Of a DNA stretch of 64,000 bases, positions 10,482 to 23,416 are shown in pieces (position 1 is the first letter of the stretch; every line of letters starts with the position of its first letter). Source of the DNA: Spodoptera frugiperda (taxonomy: Eukaryota; Arthropoda; Insecta; Lepidoptera; Noctuidae). The notes under the pieces are model-generated. The model saw only the letters and a list, made by a program, of their open reading frames with translations, was not told where the DNA came from and did not search any database. The translations under genes were made by a program, and so were the position numbers. Location of the stretch: the NCBI RefSeq assembly GCF_023101765.2, contig NC_064225.1, positions 310,001-374,000 of the forward strand, in the 5' to 3' direction.

Positions 10482-10640
10482 ACCTATAGAGTTTCTTGCT
10501 CGTTCTTCTTCATAGGAATCTACACTTTGGAACGAGCAAATAGAACAACTAGATGACTGGACGACAGACAGACATTTTTATTATTATTATATTTGCTTTG
10601 ACATTCAAAAGTGCTTTCCTGATCTATTTGAAATAAAATA
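10482..10640 (-). repeat. Repeat I, copy 1
   Basis: The block gtgtagattcctatg / gaacgagcaagaaactc seen at 14645-14710 appears here in reverse, followed by the acagacagacat and tgctttgacattcaaaagtg parts. It is a second interspersed family present in both orientations. Confidence 0.6.
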
Positions 10641-10798
10641 TAATTTTACCCAAACAAACGGGAAAACCTAAATAAACCCGTTTAAAAATGAACTCATAGA
10701 TTGTACCGCCGACTCACTGAATGTTGTTTTTGTTGTATTACACAGCAGTGCACGCGCACCCTTAGATCATCTTTATCAGAATGTTTACTCATACAACG

Positions 10799-10834
10799 TT
10801 CAGTGTTCGTCTACATTTCAACGCGAACGGACGT
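10799..10834 (+). promoter_or_regulatory. Core promoter: Inr plus DPE
   Basis: TTCAGTG places +1 at A10802. GGACGT starts exactly at +28 (10829), a full match to the DPE consensus RGWYVT. No TATA box lies at -30. This is the TATA-less Inr/DPE arrangement of arthropod promoters, 110 bases before the start codon. A 10-codon uORF (10870-10902) lies between. The motif match is seen; its use is inferred. Confidence 0.55.
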
Positions 10835-10911
10835 GTCAGCGGAGTTAAAACAATTTGACAAATAAATAAATGACAATACATTTAATAGAAGTTATGTTAT
10901 AGTGAGACAAA

Positions 10912-10963
10912 ATGAAAGTGATAATCTGTGTTGTGCTCCTCGTGTTAGGCGCTGCTGTCAAAG
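10912..10963 (+). CDS. Membrane protein exon 1 (signal peptide)
   Basis: ATG with context acaaaATGA. It encodes MKVIICVVLLVLGAAVK, then one base of a split codon before donor ag|gtaatt. Joined to exon 2 it reads AAVKA|QEGD, a good signal peptidase site. The next exon is 21.6 kb downstream; the matching phase and cleavage site support the link. Confidence 0.75.
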
Positions 10964-13900
10964 GTAATTGCAAATTGCACCTTAATTGTTAACATATAAA
11001 CTTGGTTATCGTGTGATAGGGAAGTGTTGCAGTTTTATTTTTAATGGAGGCGGCAGGAAGATGCCAATATAGTCGGGAATAGACTAGAAGTGTTCCGATT
11101 TAACTGACTACTGGCCCTACCTGGGTATTTGAAGCAATATCGGGTTTTATTCAAGCGATTTTCGACCTTATTCTAACAGTCATAGAGTTGTTTAAAGATA
11201 AATAGAAATTGGTTAATTCCTATATAGAAATTGGTTTAGTAATTCAGCATATAATTTTGATAGACAAACAAAATTGTGGGTTGTTTATGCTGTTATGCAA
11301 ATAACTGTTGAATCGTAATGGTATGCGTTCATGCATAATTATTTATAGTAAATAGGTGTTATGTATGTATTATGTACATTCTTTAAAGTTTTCGTTAATA
11401 GGTACATAAAAAAGAGTAAATACTTAAAAAAATTCGTAGTGGCCCGGAGGTTTAAGACGCCCGCTTCTAATGAATGATAGTGCGAGTTTGAAACCTACCG
11501 ACGACGGCAAGCACCAATGTGACATTTTCCGAGTTATAATATGTATGTTTCTAAAATGATTTAGACACCACTGACAAACGGTGAAGAAACTTGGACTTAT
11601 AATTTCTAATTATAAGTTTGAAATCGCCAACCCGCATCGAGCAAGCGTGGTGATTAATGTTTAACCTTCTCCGTGTGAGAAGAGGCCTTTGGTCAGCAAT
11701 GGCCACATAAAGGCTGTTGATGTGATGTGACTTAAAAAAGAATAAATGATAAATGATATTTATTTTTGCAAATAGGTTACAATGTAACTCTTTTACACGT
11801 CAATCTCTTAAATAACTAGATGAGGCCGACATTTCCTATCGGACTACTTTGAGAAGAAATGCCGAAACAAACTCAGAGGTCATAGTCTCTTTTAAAGTCC
11901 AGACAAAATCAAATAAAGATGTGAGATGTCTTTAAAAACGTCATTATGATGTGCATCTGCGTAAGCGGTTCGCTTCTTATAAGGAAAAATGGATCAAATA
12001 TTATATTTTAATCGATTTCTTTATGAAAGATGTTTTATAATGCCTAGAATGTTACAGTCATCTTTCGTTTGGCCTTTAAATATCATAATTTTAATTACCT
12101 CATACAAATTCTTTAGTTTTTAAGGAAAATTATTCTTATGAGGAAAAGAGTAAACTAGTACTTAGGTACCTATTGTATGTGGTATGTAGATTTTGATAAA
12201 AAATCCACAATATGTATTGACAAAACTAAATGAAATATTGCGTAATATTATTTTTGATTGACTATTGAATATTAATTAGTTTACTAGCGGATCCCAAGAA
12301 CCTTTTTCTGCGCATTTTTTTAAATGTTTCTTACATTAGGACTTAGTAATAATATATGCAAACAAAAAAGAATTCTCCAAATCGGTTCAGCTGTTTTCGA
12401 GATTAAGTAGTCAAGTTTTGAATAGTTTTTGTTTAAGTTACTGCAGAGAAAATCTGTTATTCAATAATAGCACTTTATACGAAAACATTAAAGTTCTTTT
12501 TCAAAATTAGCTATGACGCATCGAGCATGCACAATTCAAATGTCAGATTAGCCATATTTTCACAAAGCAGTATACCAACACATCAATCTACCCCAATATC
12601 TTCAATACGAATTCAACTTTACAACCAAAAGAATTAAGTTCACAATCAATTGTAGAAATTACACATTTTGGTATAGGTTGACCTGCGTTTCTATACAAAA
12701 GAATATTTTCTTTGTACATTTCGTGGTAGATTATTGGCTGTCTCGAGATGGATAAGCATCACTCTACTGATAAGCATTGATAAGGGAGTGTTTGTGTAAC
12801 CTATCGCGAGTGACACTCAAATATGTGACCGTTTCCTGCTATTGCTTATATTGAGGGAAAAGAGGATTATTCTCATCTACACTAATGATGTGTAAAGCTA
12901 AAGAGTTTGATTGTTTGGTTAAAACCGCTAATCTCCGAAACTGCTGGTCCGATTTGAATAATTATTTATGTGTTGGACTTAGAACACATCACGCTACGAT
13001 CAATAGAAATCGAGCAGAACGAGTGAATACAAAAAGATTTATTCAAATCGGACCAGTAGTTCCGGAGATCAGTGCGTTCAAACAAACAAACTCTTTAGCT
13101 TTACAAATATATTAGTATAAAGATTGGTCTATAAAGCTAATATAATTATATTACATGAAATATTTTCAAGTAGGTACCGATATAATTTGCTACCTGACTG
13201 CGGAACGAAAACAACAAAGTTTATCATAATCTGTCCAGTAATTTACGAGCCCAGCTTGTATTGTAAACTGATTACTCGTAATCTTTACTCCTCGGATTAT
13301 ATTTACCGAGCATGACTAGTGGCTGTAAAGTATTTACTTTGTTTTACACAAATTATACGCCATTTTGTTTTCCGATAATACATACATACATACATATCGT
13401 CACGCCCTTAATCCCCGAAGGGGTAGGCAGAGGTGCACATTATGGCACGTAATGCCACTGTGTACACCCACAATTTCACAATTTATGTAGTAAGTCCCAT
13501 GTAATAGGTGGTGAGCCTATTGTCCGATAATATTAAAATATTAACAACAATGTCTGAAGTCCTTAATGGTCTATAGCTGGACTATAGGCTTTTATAGACT
13601 ATAGCTTGGCGGTGTGGTTGCTGTGCAAAGTATCGCGGGTTCGATTTCCAAACCGGGCAAAAAGTGATAATGGCATTTTCTGAGTAAAATGACCATTATT
13701 AGCCCGGAGTCAGGAAGGTTGGCGGTGTCTTACCACCCGTGTCTCGCAAAGCGTGTAAATCCGTTGGTTCTGCGTCTGACCTCTCTCCAGTGGTGTCGAT
13801 ATGCCGTCCCATCGGGTTCAGAGAGTGAGGGAACAGAGAGTGCACCTGTGTTTGCACACACACTTGTGCACTATAATATCTCCTGTGAGTTAGACAGACT

Positions 13901-16900
13901 GGCCACCGTAATCGAAATCAATCGGGAGATTTATTTTATAGACCTCATCATTCATTTATATAAGAGGGTTGGCCATAATGTCCACATTTGATAGGTGAGG
14001 TGGATATCGTAGGTTAAAAGTATAATAGTAATGAAAATCAAAGTCAAAGCCCAATCCCTAATAGGCCGGCTACGCACTTGTAACTCTTCTGTTATTGAGG
14101 GTATCTACGGGCGACGGCCATTGCTTACCATCAGGTGATCCGTCTGCTCGTTTGCCGCTTTATGTCATAAATAAATCGTCAGCCAATTCAATGGTACCTA
14201 CATTGCTGTCTTATTAGTCATTATTCTTAGTCATAATAAAATTTGGAACGAGATAAATATTTGGTAAAATTCCTTTTGAAAAGGAAAAATAAGTATTTTC
14301 CCCATTCACTAAGATTTTAATATACCTGCATGGTATACTATGGTGATCTATGAATCATCGTTCTGGCTTGGATTCTTAGGTTTTATAATTACTTATGGTT
14401 ATTCTACTTTAGAGTTTTCAATAGCTCTAGTATAGATTGACATCATGTAAGCTTCTCTAGGAAAATAGCATAAAACTAATAAAATTACGGAGTTGTAGGT
14501 AAAACATCAACCGTTGTGTAGGTGACTAACGTTAGCCAAAGTCAAATCAAAGTCAAAATCATTTATTTCAAATAACTAGATCAGGAAAGCACTTTTGAAC
14601 GTCAAAGCAAATATAATAATATTAATAACGTCTGTCTGTCGGTCAGTCCTCTAGTTGCTCGTTCCAAAGTGTAGATTCCTATGGAGAAGAACGAGCAAGA
14701 AACTCCATAGGTTACTCTTTTTCAATCAGATTCACAATACAATTCTTGGTTACATTGTTTCGATTGCTTCAACTATGTGAGAGCGAAAGAATTGCCAAAA
14801 GGAGAATGCTCACGAAGTATGGGAAAAAACCCAGGCCCGGCGCAAACGATTTGTATCTCAGTTTATCAGTATAAATGTGTAATAAAATCCCGTATAGGTA
14901 CCATCGTCGAAAACGATGGCTAAATGTAGGAAATTGCTATTTGTTTTTTGTCAGGGACTATATTTAAATCGATCAGCAGTGGACGTATTTCGGCTGGTAT
15001 GATGATGATATTTAAAGGATATTACGAGTAGAAAGTATTAAAACAAATGTATACATTATCAAAACATCATGTATCAGATTATTCAAAGTTCAATCATTTT
15101 AGTTCTACATCTTATATTACGTTTTGTAGTGAAAGTGCGGGATTTGCAAAACCATCTCGGTGCCTTGCCCACCCAAGGTAGTATATGATGGACATCACAT
15201 GGACACAACAACCGAGCGTCCTTTTCCCATGTATGTGTTACGGTAAGAGTGAATAATTGAAAATTATTAATAATTATCTACTATTATTAATAATTACCGA
15301 AACTCGAGGTAAAAGTGATAAATTAATCACATTTGTCGGTTATTATTAATAATTTTACCCTAGTAGTGATAAATGTAATAAATGGCCTAGATGTAATTTT
15401 TATTTCAATTTAAACGGCAATATATTATACTTGCACAACAAATATTTATTGAATTCTATGACAATACTTTTAAAATTTTAATTTGATGCATTTATAGGTG
15501 CTACAGAAGATTTACAGGCAAACCAAATATGATTGTTGATTATTGCTTTTAGGATTCGTGTTGATTTTGTTAATGAAACAATAATTGTTCCGTGTCTGTG
15601 CTTTTCCTCCCGCCCAATCAGAAACAGGAACCTAGTTACCCAAACTCCCATGTCCGGTAAGCACCTGCGTCAGGCGGTAGGTAAGGACGCCCGGGGCATC
15701 TCTCTAGCCCCTCCTCAAAGAGGGGGACTTACCGCTGCAATGACAGCGAGCCCAGATAAATGTAGAAGGGCACTATTTAATATTCTAGTTCAGAATATGT
15801 GAATTTGTTGTCCTTTCGGTTTAAAGGAAGTACAAGTAACCTTATTTGTATGATCTCTAATTAATATAATCGTAAGACTGTGTTTAATATTATAAATAAA
15901 TACCTGCTGGTCAAAAAACATCGGGTTTATATTTATTTTATTACTTTCACCAATATGTGTCGTGAATTATTAATAATTACTACTACAAGTAATAAATTCC
16001 GTCCGATTATTCACATTTACCAAAACGTGTGTTAACTATTAATAATTTTGAAAAATTATTAATAATTTTCAATTAATCAGATTTACCGTAACATATGCAT
16101 TAACAATAATATTCGCCAATTGCATTTCTGCCACTACCTCTACTATATAAAACGTCTTATATCATGTATTGATGAGGGGGTGATCTGTGATTGATGCTCA
16201 CGGCGTATACGAAGCGTATTAACTCAATAAAATAAAGAGATATTACTAAGTTTCATAAATCAAAACAATGATAAAAATTAATCCATGCTAAAAATAAATA
16301 TCAATTTCCAACATTTAGCCATCGTTTTCGATGATGGTAACTATACGGGATTTTAACACACATTTTTACTGATAAACTGAGATACGTATAGTTTGCGCCG
16401 GGCCTGGGTTTTTTTTGAGCATTCTCCTTTATTAAGTTTTTTTTAGAATTTCAAACGCCCGCTTCTCATGCACGAGGATGCGGGTTCGAAACCTACCAAC
16501 GACAAACTGTACCAATGTGAAGTTTTCCGAGTTATACAATATACTTTCTAAGATTATTGAGACACCACTGACAATTGACAAACGGTGAAGGAAAACATCG
16601 TGAGGAAACCCGGGCTTATAATTTCTAATTATAAGTTTGAAATCGCCAACCCGCATTGAGCAAGCGTGGTGATTAATGCTCAAACCTTCTCCGTGTGAGA
16701 AGAGGCCTTTGGCGGTCACTTATCGGCTGTTGATGTTGAATGTTTGAATCGATCACGATACAATGATTTTGTTTAGTTGTTATAACAATGCAAAGAAAAT
16801 AATCTAAAGTACATACTAATTATTAATCTACTAATTAGTCTTGCTGCTTCGTTGGTCGAGTGGTCGCAAGTGCGACTGCCGTACAAAAGGTCTCGGGTTC

Positions 16901-19900
16901 GATGCCCGGATTAGGCAAAGTATTACTGGTTTTTTTTCGGTTTTTCGAAAATTTCTCAGTAGTAGCACGGAGACTGGAATTGTGCCCAGTATATGGCAAT
17001 AGGCTCACCCCCTATTACATGGGACTTTATTAAATAAATGGTGAAAAGTGGGTGTACATTGCCGCAATGTACACCTCTGCCTACCCCTTCGGGGATAAAA
17101 GGCGTGACGTTACATACGAATTAATGAAAGAATAGTATTTTGCTTGTGCAAAATAAAACGTAAGTAAGTGCGATAACAAAATATTTCCTGTACACTTTCT
17201 TATCACACACTGACTCATATATTTTTTTAAATAAACAAATGATTAAGTATTTAAATAAATGTAGGAACAGTGTATGTATTGAAGATTATCATAAAATTTC
17301 GTTTATAGGTAAATGTATAGATTCTTAGATACTGAATCAAATTATTTTGTTTGGCATTTAGTCATCTTTACCTAAGTGGGTTGGTACTGTTAAATTGGGT
17401 TGGGTTATTAATTTAATGATTATTTATTGGTTTATTAATTTAATTATTATATCAGAAACAAAAACCAGATGATTTCCAGACCGGCTAGCTCACAAACTTG
17501 CATCCAGTGTTTCCAACTTTTCAACGGTTACCTCTATTTATGCTCATAAATTTTGAAAAAAACATTATTTTTTAAGCGGTTTTATTTATTTAGCTTGACC
17601 TGTGTGTTTGTTTGGATCAAATTTAGTAATTGGCAATTAACCCCCTTCCTGACGTCCGATCGATCTGATATTTGGTACACACTCTTAATCTTGATGACCA
17701 TACAATATAAGCCTATTAAAATCGTTTAAATTAAATCACCTTTTAATGTAGTTATTACTTGTGTCGAATTCATAACATATAGGCAATTCAGTAGCAAATC
17801 TACCAAAGTTATGCATTTCTACGCCTCAATATTAGCTAAATAAGGCGTAGTATGTCGATTACACGGCATTTAGGAATGTAATCTAAGTCGCGATAGGATT
17901 ACAAGTCATAGGTACGTCAGCGGGTGAGGGGTCGCGGGTTCGACTCGCAACTATATTCTGCACCAATCATGTGACTAAGTAATTAGTAATGACTTGATAA
18001 GCCAAAGGAAAGTTTTGTACTATCACTAGCTTGTACTCGCCACTTCACATGCTTGTAACAGGGGATTTTTTACCATCTATATCTTTTTCTAAATATATTT
18101 CTACTGAATAAAGTGTGCGTTGCAACTTGTTTTATGGAATAGTGAGTGAAGTTCCCTAAGAAAAGGAGGATCCTCCGACCAGGCGAGGTGATCATGCCTG
18201 GCGGGCTTTCTGCCCAACTGTTGTTCGTTGGGATTTTCTATCCATGTTTATTCGCAAGTAAACTTCACATGTACGATGTAGGATTTTATGACGTCATCCG
18301 TTGATTTTGCTCGTCGATAGTCTATGTGCAACTTCTGTCATCTGTCACTTGTCATGTGTCTCCACAAATTAAATGCTATAATTCAGTTTAAATGTTAAAC
18401 GAATGGTCACAATACGAATATTAAAAATCTATACATATAGTCCGGCAGCTAAGCAATTGATAAATATTAGACACATATTAGCACTCTAAGAAGCAAGTGA
18501 TTCACCTACTTTCATCGTCCGAAAAGAAATAGCTAAGTATCTATAGTTATGTTCGGTCATCGATATTGTTTCAAGGTCTGCTATTTAAAAAATGATTTTA
18601 CTATTCTAAGGTCATATCTCACCAAAACAGGTGTTTAATAATGTAAATACTGATAATGCATTTCCAGACTGCCTCGTTGGACGAGTAATCGCATGTTGCG
18701 ACTGCTGGTCAAGGGGTCTCGGGTTCGATTCCCGGGTCGGGCAAAATATTACTAGGTTTCTTTCAGTTTTCCAAACTTTCTCAGAAGTAGCACGGGACTC
18801 TGGCATTGTGGTATATATGTAAAAAGGCTCACCCCCTAGTACATGGGATTTATAACACAAATGGTGAAAAGTAAAAGACTATACATCGTGCAGTGGCATT
18901 ACATGCCCGTAACGTGCAGGTGCACCTCTGCCTACCACTTCGGGGATAAAAGGCGTGACGTTACATATAAATTTAGAGCAGAACCAGACACTAGTCAATC
19001 CAGTTAGACACATGTGTCTTACAAGGAAAACGAGATGCCATCCATTGGAAACAAACATATTTTGTTTATAGACTGAACCTGAACTGAACAGTGCAAGAGG
19101 GACGAAGCTATACAACCTACATAGCTCCGTCCCTCTTGCACTGCTCAGTGATCGACCATTCTGACACAATTGTAATAGCAGACTAAGGCCCCTGCTACAG
19201 TCTGGCTACGTCAGGCTAAATAAATAAATAATATATTCGCGTCTGTGTGTATATATGTATATATGCATATTTATTATAATATATTTAAACAGATGTAACA
19301 GTCTGATGGATCACATCTACATTTGTTAGTTAGTTTCATCAATTTTGTCTGTGGAAGTGAATGATATTGACCTTGTTAGTAAAAGTACCTAAGCAGAGCT
19401 CTCCCCCTCCCTCCATTCGCTTAGATTTGTGGGAATCCCCGAAAATGCGTTTTCAAATACTTATAGACTGAATGTCTACAGATGACGTAATCATCATAGA
19501 TGATTACGTCTTAATCTGGTCTGTGGTGGTCGCGAACTTAATCTGGTCCAGTTTAACCCTACTAAGACACAGGTCTGCGTGTTTACCGCTAAGAAACTAC
19601 CGTTGGTCGTCTCACCTCAGTTTCAAAGTACCCCTCTGACTGCCTCAGCCGGTATTGGAATACTTGGCATCAACATTTCGAGCGACGTCCAGTTCCGTGG
19701 TCATCTGGAGGATAAGGCTAAATTAGCCTCGAAAAAGCTTGGTGTGCTCAACAGATCGAGGCAGTATTTCACTCCAGCCCATCGCCTGCTTCTATATAAG
19801 GCGCAAGTTCGGCCCCATATGGAATACTGCTCTCATCTTTGGGCGGGGGCACCCCAGTACCAGCTTCATCCTCTGGATCGCGTTCAGCGGCGTGCGGTTC

Positions 19901-22900
19901 GGATTGTTGAGTGTCAGGAAGTTTCAAACCGACTTGACACTTTGGCAATGCGTAGAGATGTAGCTTCATTGTGCATTTTCTATCGCTTATACCACGGGGA
20001 GTGCTCTGAGGAATTGTTTGGTCTTATTCCTGCCGCTTCTTTTCGCCATCGACCCACACGACAGCATTTCCATCCCCACCATATAGATGGTTGGCAGGCC
20101 ACAACTGTGCGCTTCTCGCGCAACTTTCTGCCTCGCACAGCAAAACTGTGGAATGAGCTGTCGTCGGCGGTATTTCCGAACCGATACGACCTTCAAACCT
20201 TCAAGAAAAGAGCATACTCCTTTTTAAAAAACAAAGGCCGGCAACGCACCTGTGACTCCTCTGGTGTTGCGGGTGTCCATGGGCGGCGCTGATCGCTTAC
20301 CATCAGGTGACTCGTTTGCTCGTTTGCCTCCTATTCCATAAAAAAAAAAAAAAAAAAAGATGTAATCCCTTAGTCAGCAGTGCGTTTGATGTTGTTTGAC
20401 CGACCGACCATCACCCCGCTTTATTGGATTCTTCCAAGGGGGCGTGGCTATAAAACGGATCTTATCATGTACAAGCAAACATTAACTTAGTAGTGGTCAG
20501 GCACATGTGACCACCATTGTAGGTACCTTATACTTGTTAGAAAAAGACCAGAGGGCTTAGTACAACTTTACTTTACATTGTATGAAAACGAAACGAGAGC
20601 GTTTTCAGCCTTCTGATGGGTTGGTTCATTCGCGCCGGCCAATCAGAGGGCCGAACGCGTTTTTTTTCAACGTTAAGCAAACTTGTACTAAGGGTACAGG
20701 AGGAGAGGTTATTAGATCAAGATACAGATGTGTAATTCAGATACAGAATACACAATAGTTTCTTGTAATCGAGTTGGTTTTACCCGCGCTCTGATTGTCA
20801 ACACGCTATGCTGATAATGTAACGGCACCTATTTGATAACGCTTGCTAACTCAAAACATCTTCTAGGAATAGACATGTAAACAAAATCTTATACTTATTA
20901 TATAAAACTGAGATGAAGCCAAAACAAACAGATAGACAAAAATTAAAAATATATTATTTTGGAGTATATATCTTGTGTATTATTTAATCTATTTTTATTT
21001 ATTTCAAAGAATCGTTGCTCAACACTAGGATTTCCTCCTGTATTGTGGCGTGCGTTTACAAACATACAAGTTCACATGCACATGACATCTAGACCCGAAA
21101 CAACAATTAGTGGTTCACACAAAGAGGTGCTCCGTGCAGGATCGAACCCGCTGCACGTTGCACAGCAGCCAGTTGCCAAGCCACTGCGCCAATCCTGCAG
21201 TCAAGTATATTCAAATGCATATAGAAAAAGCGGTTATTTCAGTAATTCAAATAGACATTACAATTTTATTACTTATTTTAGCAAAACAATCACATTGCGG
21301 ATATCTTCATTCCATTCTCGGACGCGACATCTTTCGGTGGGACTCGTCCATGGTTCGATGCCGACTGCAGACGTGCTGAAGCGCGAAAGCATGCGGCATA
21401 CTTGGCATGGGCGGATGCCAGGCGTCGTAGGGCTGACGACACTCTTCAGAGGAAGAGAGCCTATAACCGGGCTGCCAAGTCATGCAAAAAGGCATTACGG
21501 ATGGCCCGGTTCAACCACATTGGCCGAATAGGGAACAAACTGGCTTCTTACCCAGCGGGTAGTAAAGCATTCTGGTCCCTGGCCAAGGCGGTTGAATCGA
21601 ACTTCTGCCGTCCTTCACTCCCACCTCTCCTGGGGCCTAACGGGACGCTGGCACACACCGCGGTAGAGAAGGCAAACCTGTTTGCTTCTCTATTTGCGGA
21701 ATCTTCACGTCTTGATACTGGTGGCGCTATACCTCCTTCTCTAAATAACGTATGCGAGACGAAAATGTCGAAAATTCGCATCCGACAGAAGGAGGTGTAT
21801 AAGACGTTGCGTAATCTCGACGTGAACAAGGCCAGTGGCCCCGACGGAATCCCGGCCGTGGTTTTAAAAACCTGTGCGCCTGAGTTGTCTCCAATCCTGA
21901 CACGCCTGTTTCGACTTTCCTTGGAGACTGGTCAAGTGCCGGTTGCATGGAAGCTGGCCAACGTGCAGCCTGTGCCCAAAAAGGTAGTCGTGCCGACCCT
22001 AACAATTACCGACCAATCTCAGTCACGTCCATACTCTGTAAGAGTATGGAACGTGTACTTAACAACAGGCTCCTGGCATACCTTGAAGGTAACGACCTCC
22101 TCAGCGATCAGCAGTATGGGTTTCGCCACAACCGATCCACTGGGGACCTTCTTGCGTATGCCACCCACATTTGGAGCGAGGCCATAGAGAAGCACGGGGA
22201 GGCAATAGCGGTCTCACTCGATATATCGAAGGCCTTTGACAGGGTTTGGCACGACAGCCTTATCGGCAAGCTTCCTGCATATGGACTTCCCGCTGATCTG
22301 TGCAGATGGATTGCAGACTTCCTGAGGGATCGGTCAATTCGAGTAGTCATCGATGGCTGCTCGTCTGACCAATTTGGTATCAACGCCGGAGTCCCTCAGG
22401 GGTCAGTACTTTCAGCAACGCTCTTTTTGCTGCACATCAACGACCTGCTTAAGCCCGGTATCTTTGGGTATGCAGATGACAGCACAGTTGTTGAAAGGTA
22501 TGTGTCCGATGCGCGGACTAGCGGAACACAGATCCAGTCTCTAAGAGAATCCATGGTCGAACGGTTGAACTCGTCCTTGAAGGCGGTCTCCGATTGGGGT
22601 GACGCCAACTTGGTCAAGTTCAACGCTACCAAAACCCAGGCGTGTCTATTCTCTGCCAAACGGAGTCAATTTCCGCTGGCTCCTACTTTCCGAAATGTAT
22701 CCGTTCCAATATCGGATCATCTAGAGCTTCTGGGCGTAACTCTATCGCCAACGCTAAACTTCGGCTCTTATATAGAGTCGAAGGCGCATCTGGCTGGTAG
22801 GAAGTTGGGTATCCTCTCGAAGGTGAGACGGTACTTCACACCGAAACAACTGCTGAGCCTGTACCAAGCGCAGGTTCGGTCATGTATGGAGTACTGTTCT

Positions 22901-23381
22901 CACCTTTGGGACGGCTCGGCTAAATGCCAGCTAGATGCGCTCGAACACATTGAAAGGCGTGCCAAGAAGCTCATCAACGATGATGCGCTTGTGGAGGCCC
23001 GGCTTCAAAGCCTTGAACACAGGCGCAAGGTCGCAAGCCTTTCCGTTTTTTACCGGATACATTTCGGAGAGTGTGCGGGGGAATTGCACAACTTGATTCC
23101 CCCTAGTCCTTTTCATCATCGAACCACAAGACAATCGGCGAGGCGTCACCGCTTCATGGTAGATATCCCACCCACTCGCACGAAGCGTTTCGCTTCAAGC
23201 TTCCTTGTGCGAACTGCTAGGGAGTGGAACTCCTTGCCGGAGTCTGTGTTCCCTGATGGGTATAACCTGGGTGTCTTCAAGGCCCGAGTGAATAGGTTGC
23301 TTATGGGCAGACGTGCTCCACCGTAGGCCGCATCATCACTTACCATCAGGTGAGATAGCGGTCAAACGTCGACCCATTAAA

Positions 23382-23416
<35 letters not shown>

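Larger units (their letters stand above)
14797..16433. mobile_element. DNA transposon with ~130-bp inverted ends
   Basis: Left arm 14797-14938 and right arm 16307-16433 pair closely, sharing aaaggagaatgctca, aacccaggcccggcgc, tctcagtttatcagta and atcgaaaacgatggctaaat. About 1.37 kb lies between them, most of it a second transposon. No transposase is seen and no target duplication is clear, so the superfamily is unknown. Confidence 0.7.

Noticed and set aside
16851..16920. tRNA genes at B-box sites (also 13600, 18667, 27915, 57592)
   Set aside because: A and B boxes are present, but cloverleaf stems do not close and each is followed by a SINE body.
17925..17955. Lone tRNA-like string cgcgggttcgactcgc
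   Set aside because: No acceptor or anticodon stem can be paired around it.
20959..21531. Open frame of 190 codons
   Set aside because: Crosses a SINE-E copy and the wrong frame of LINE copy 2.
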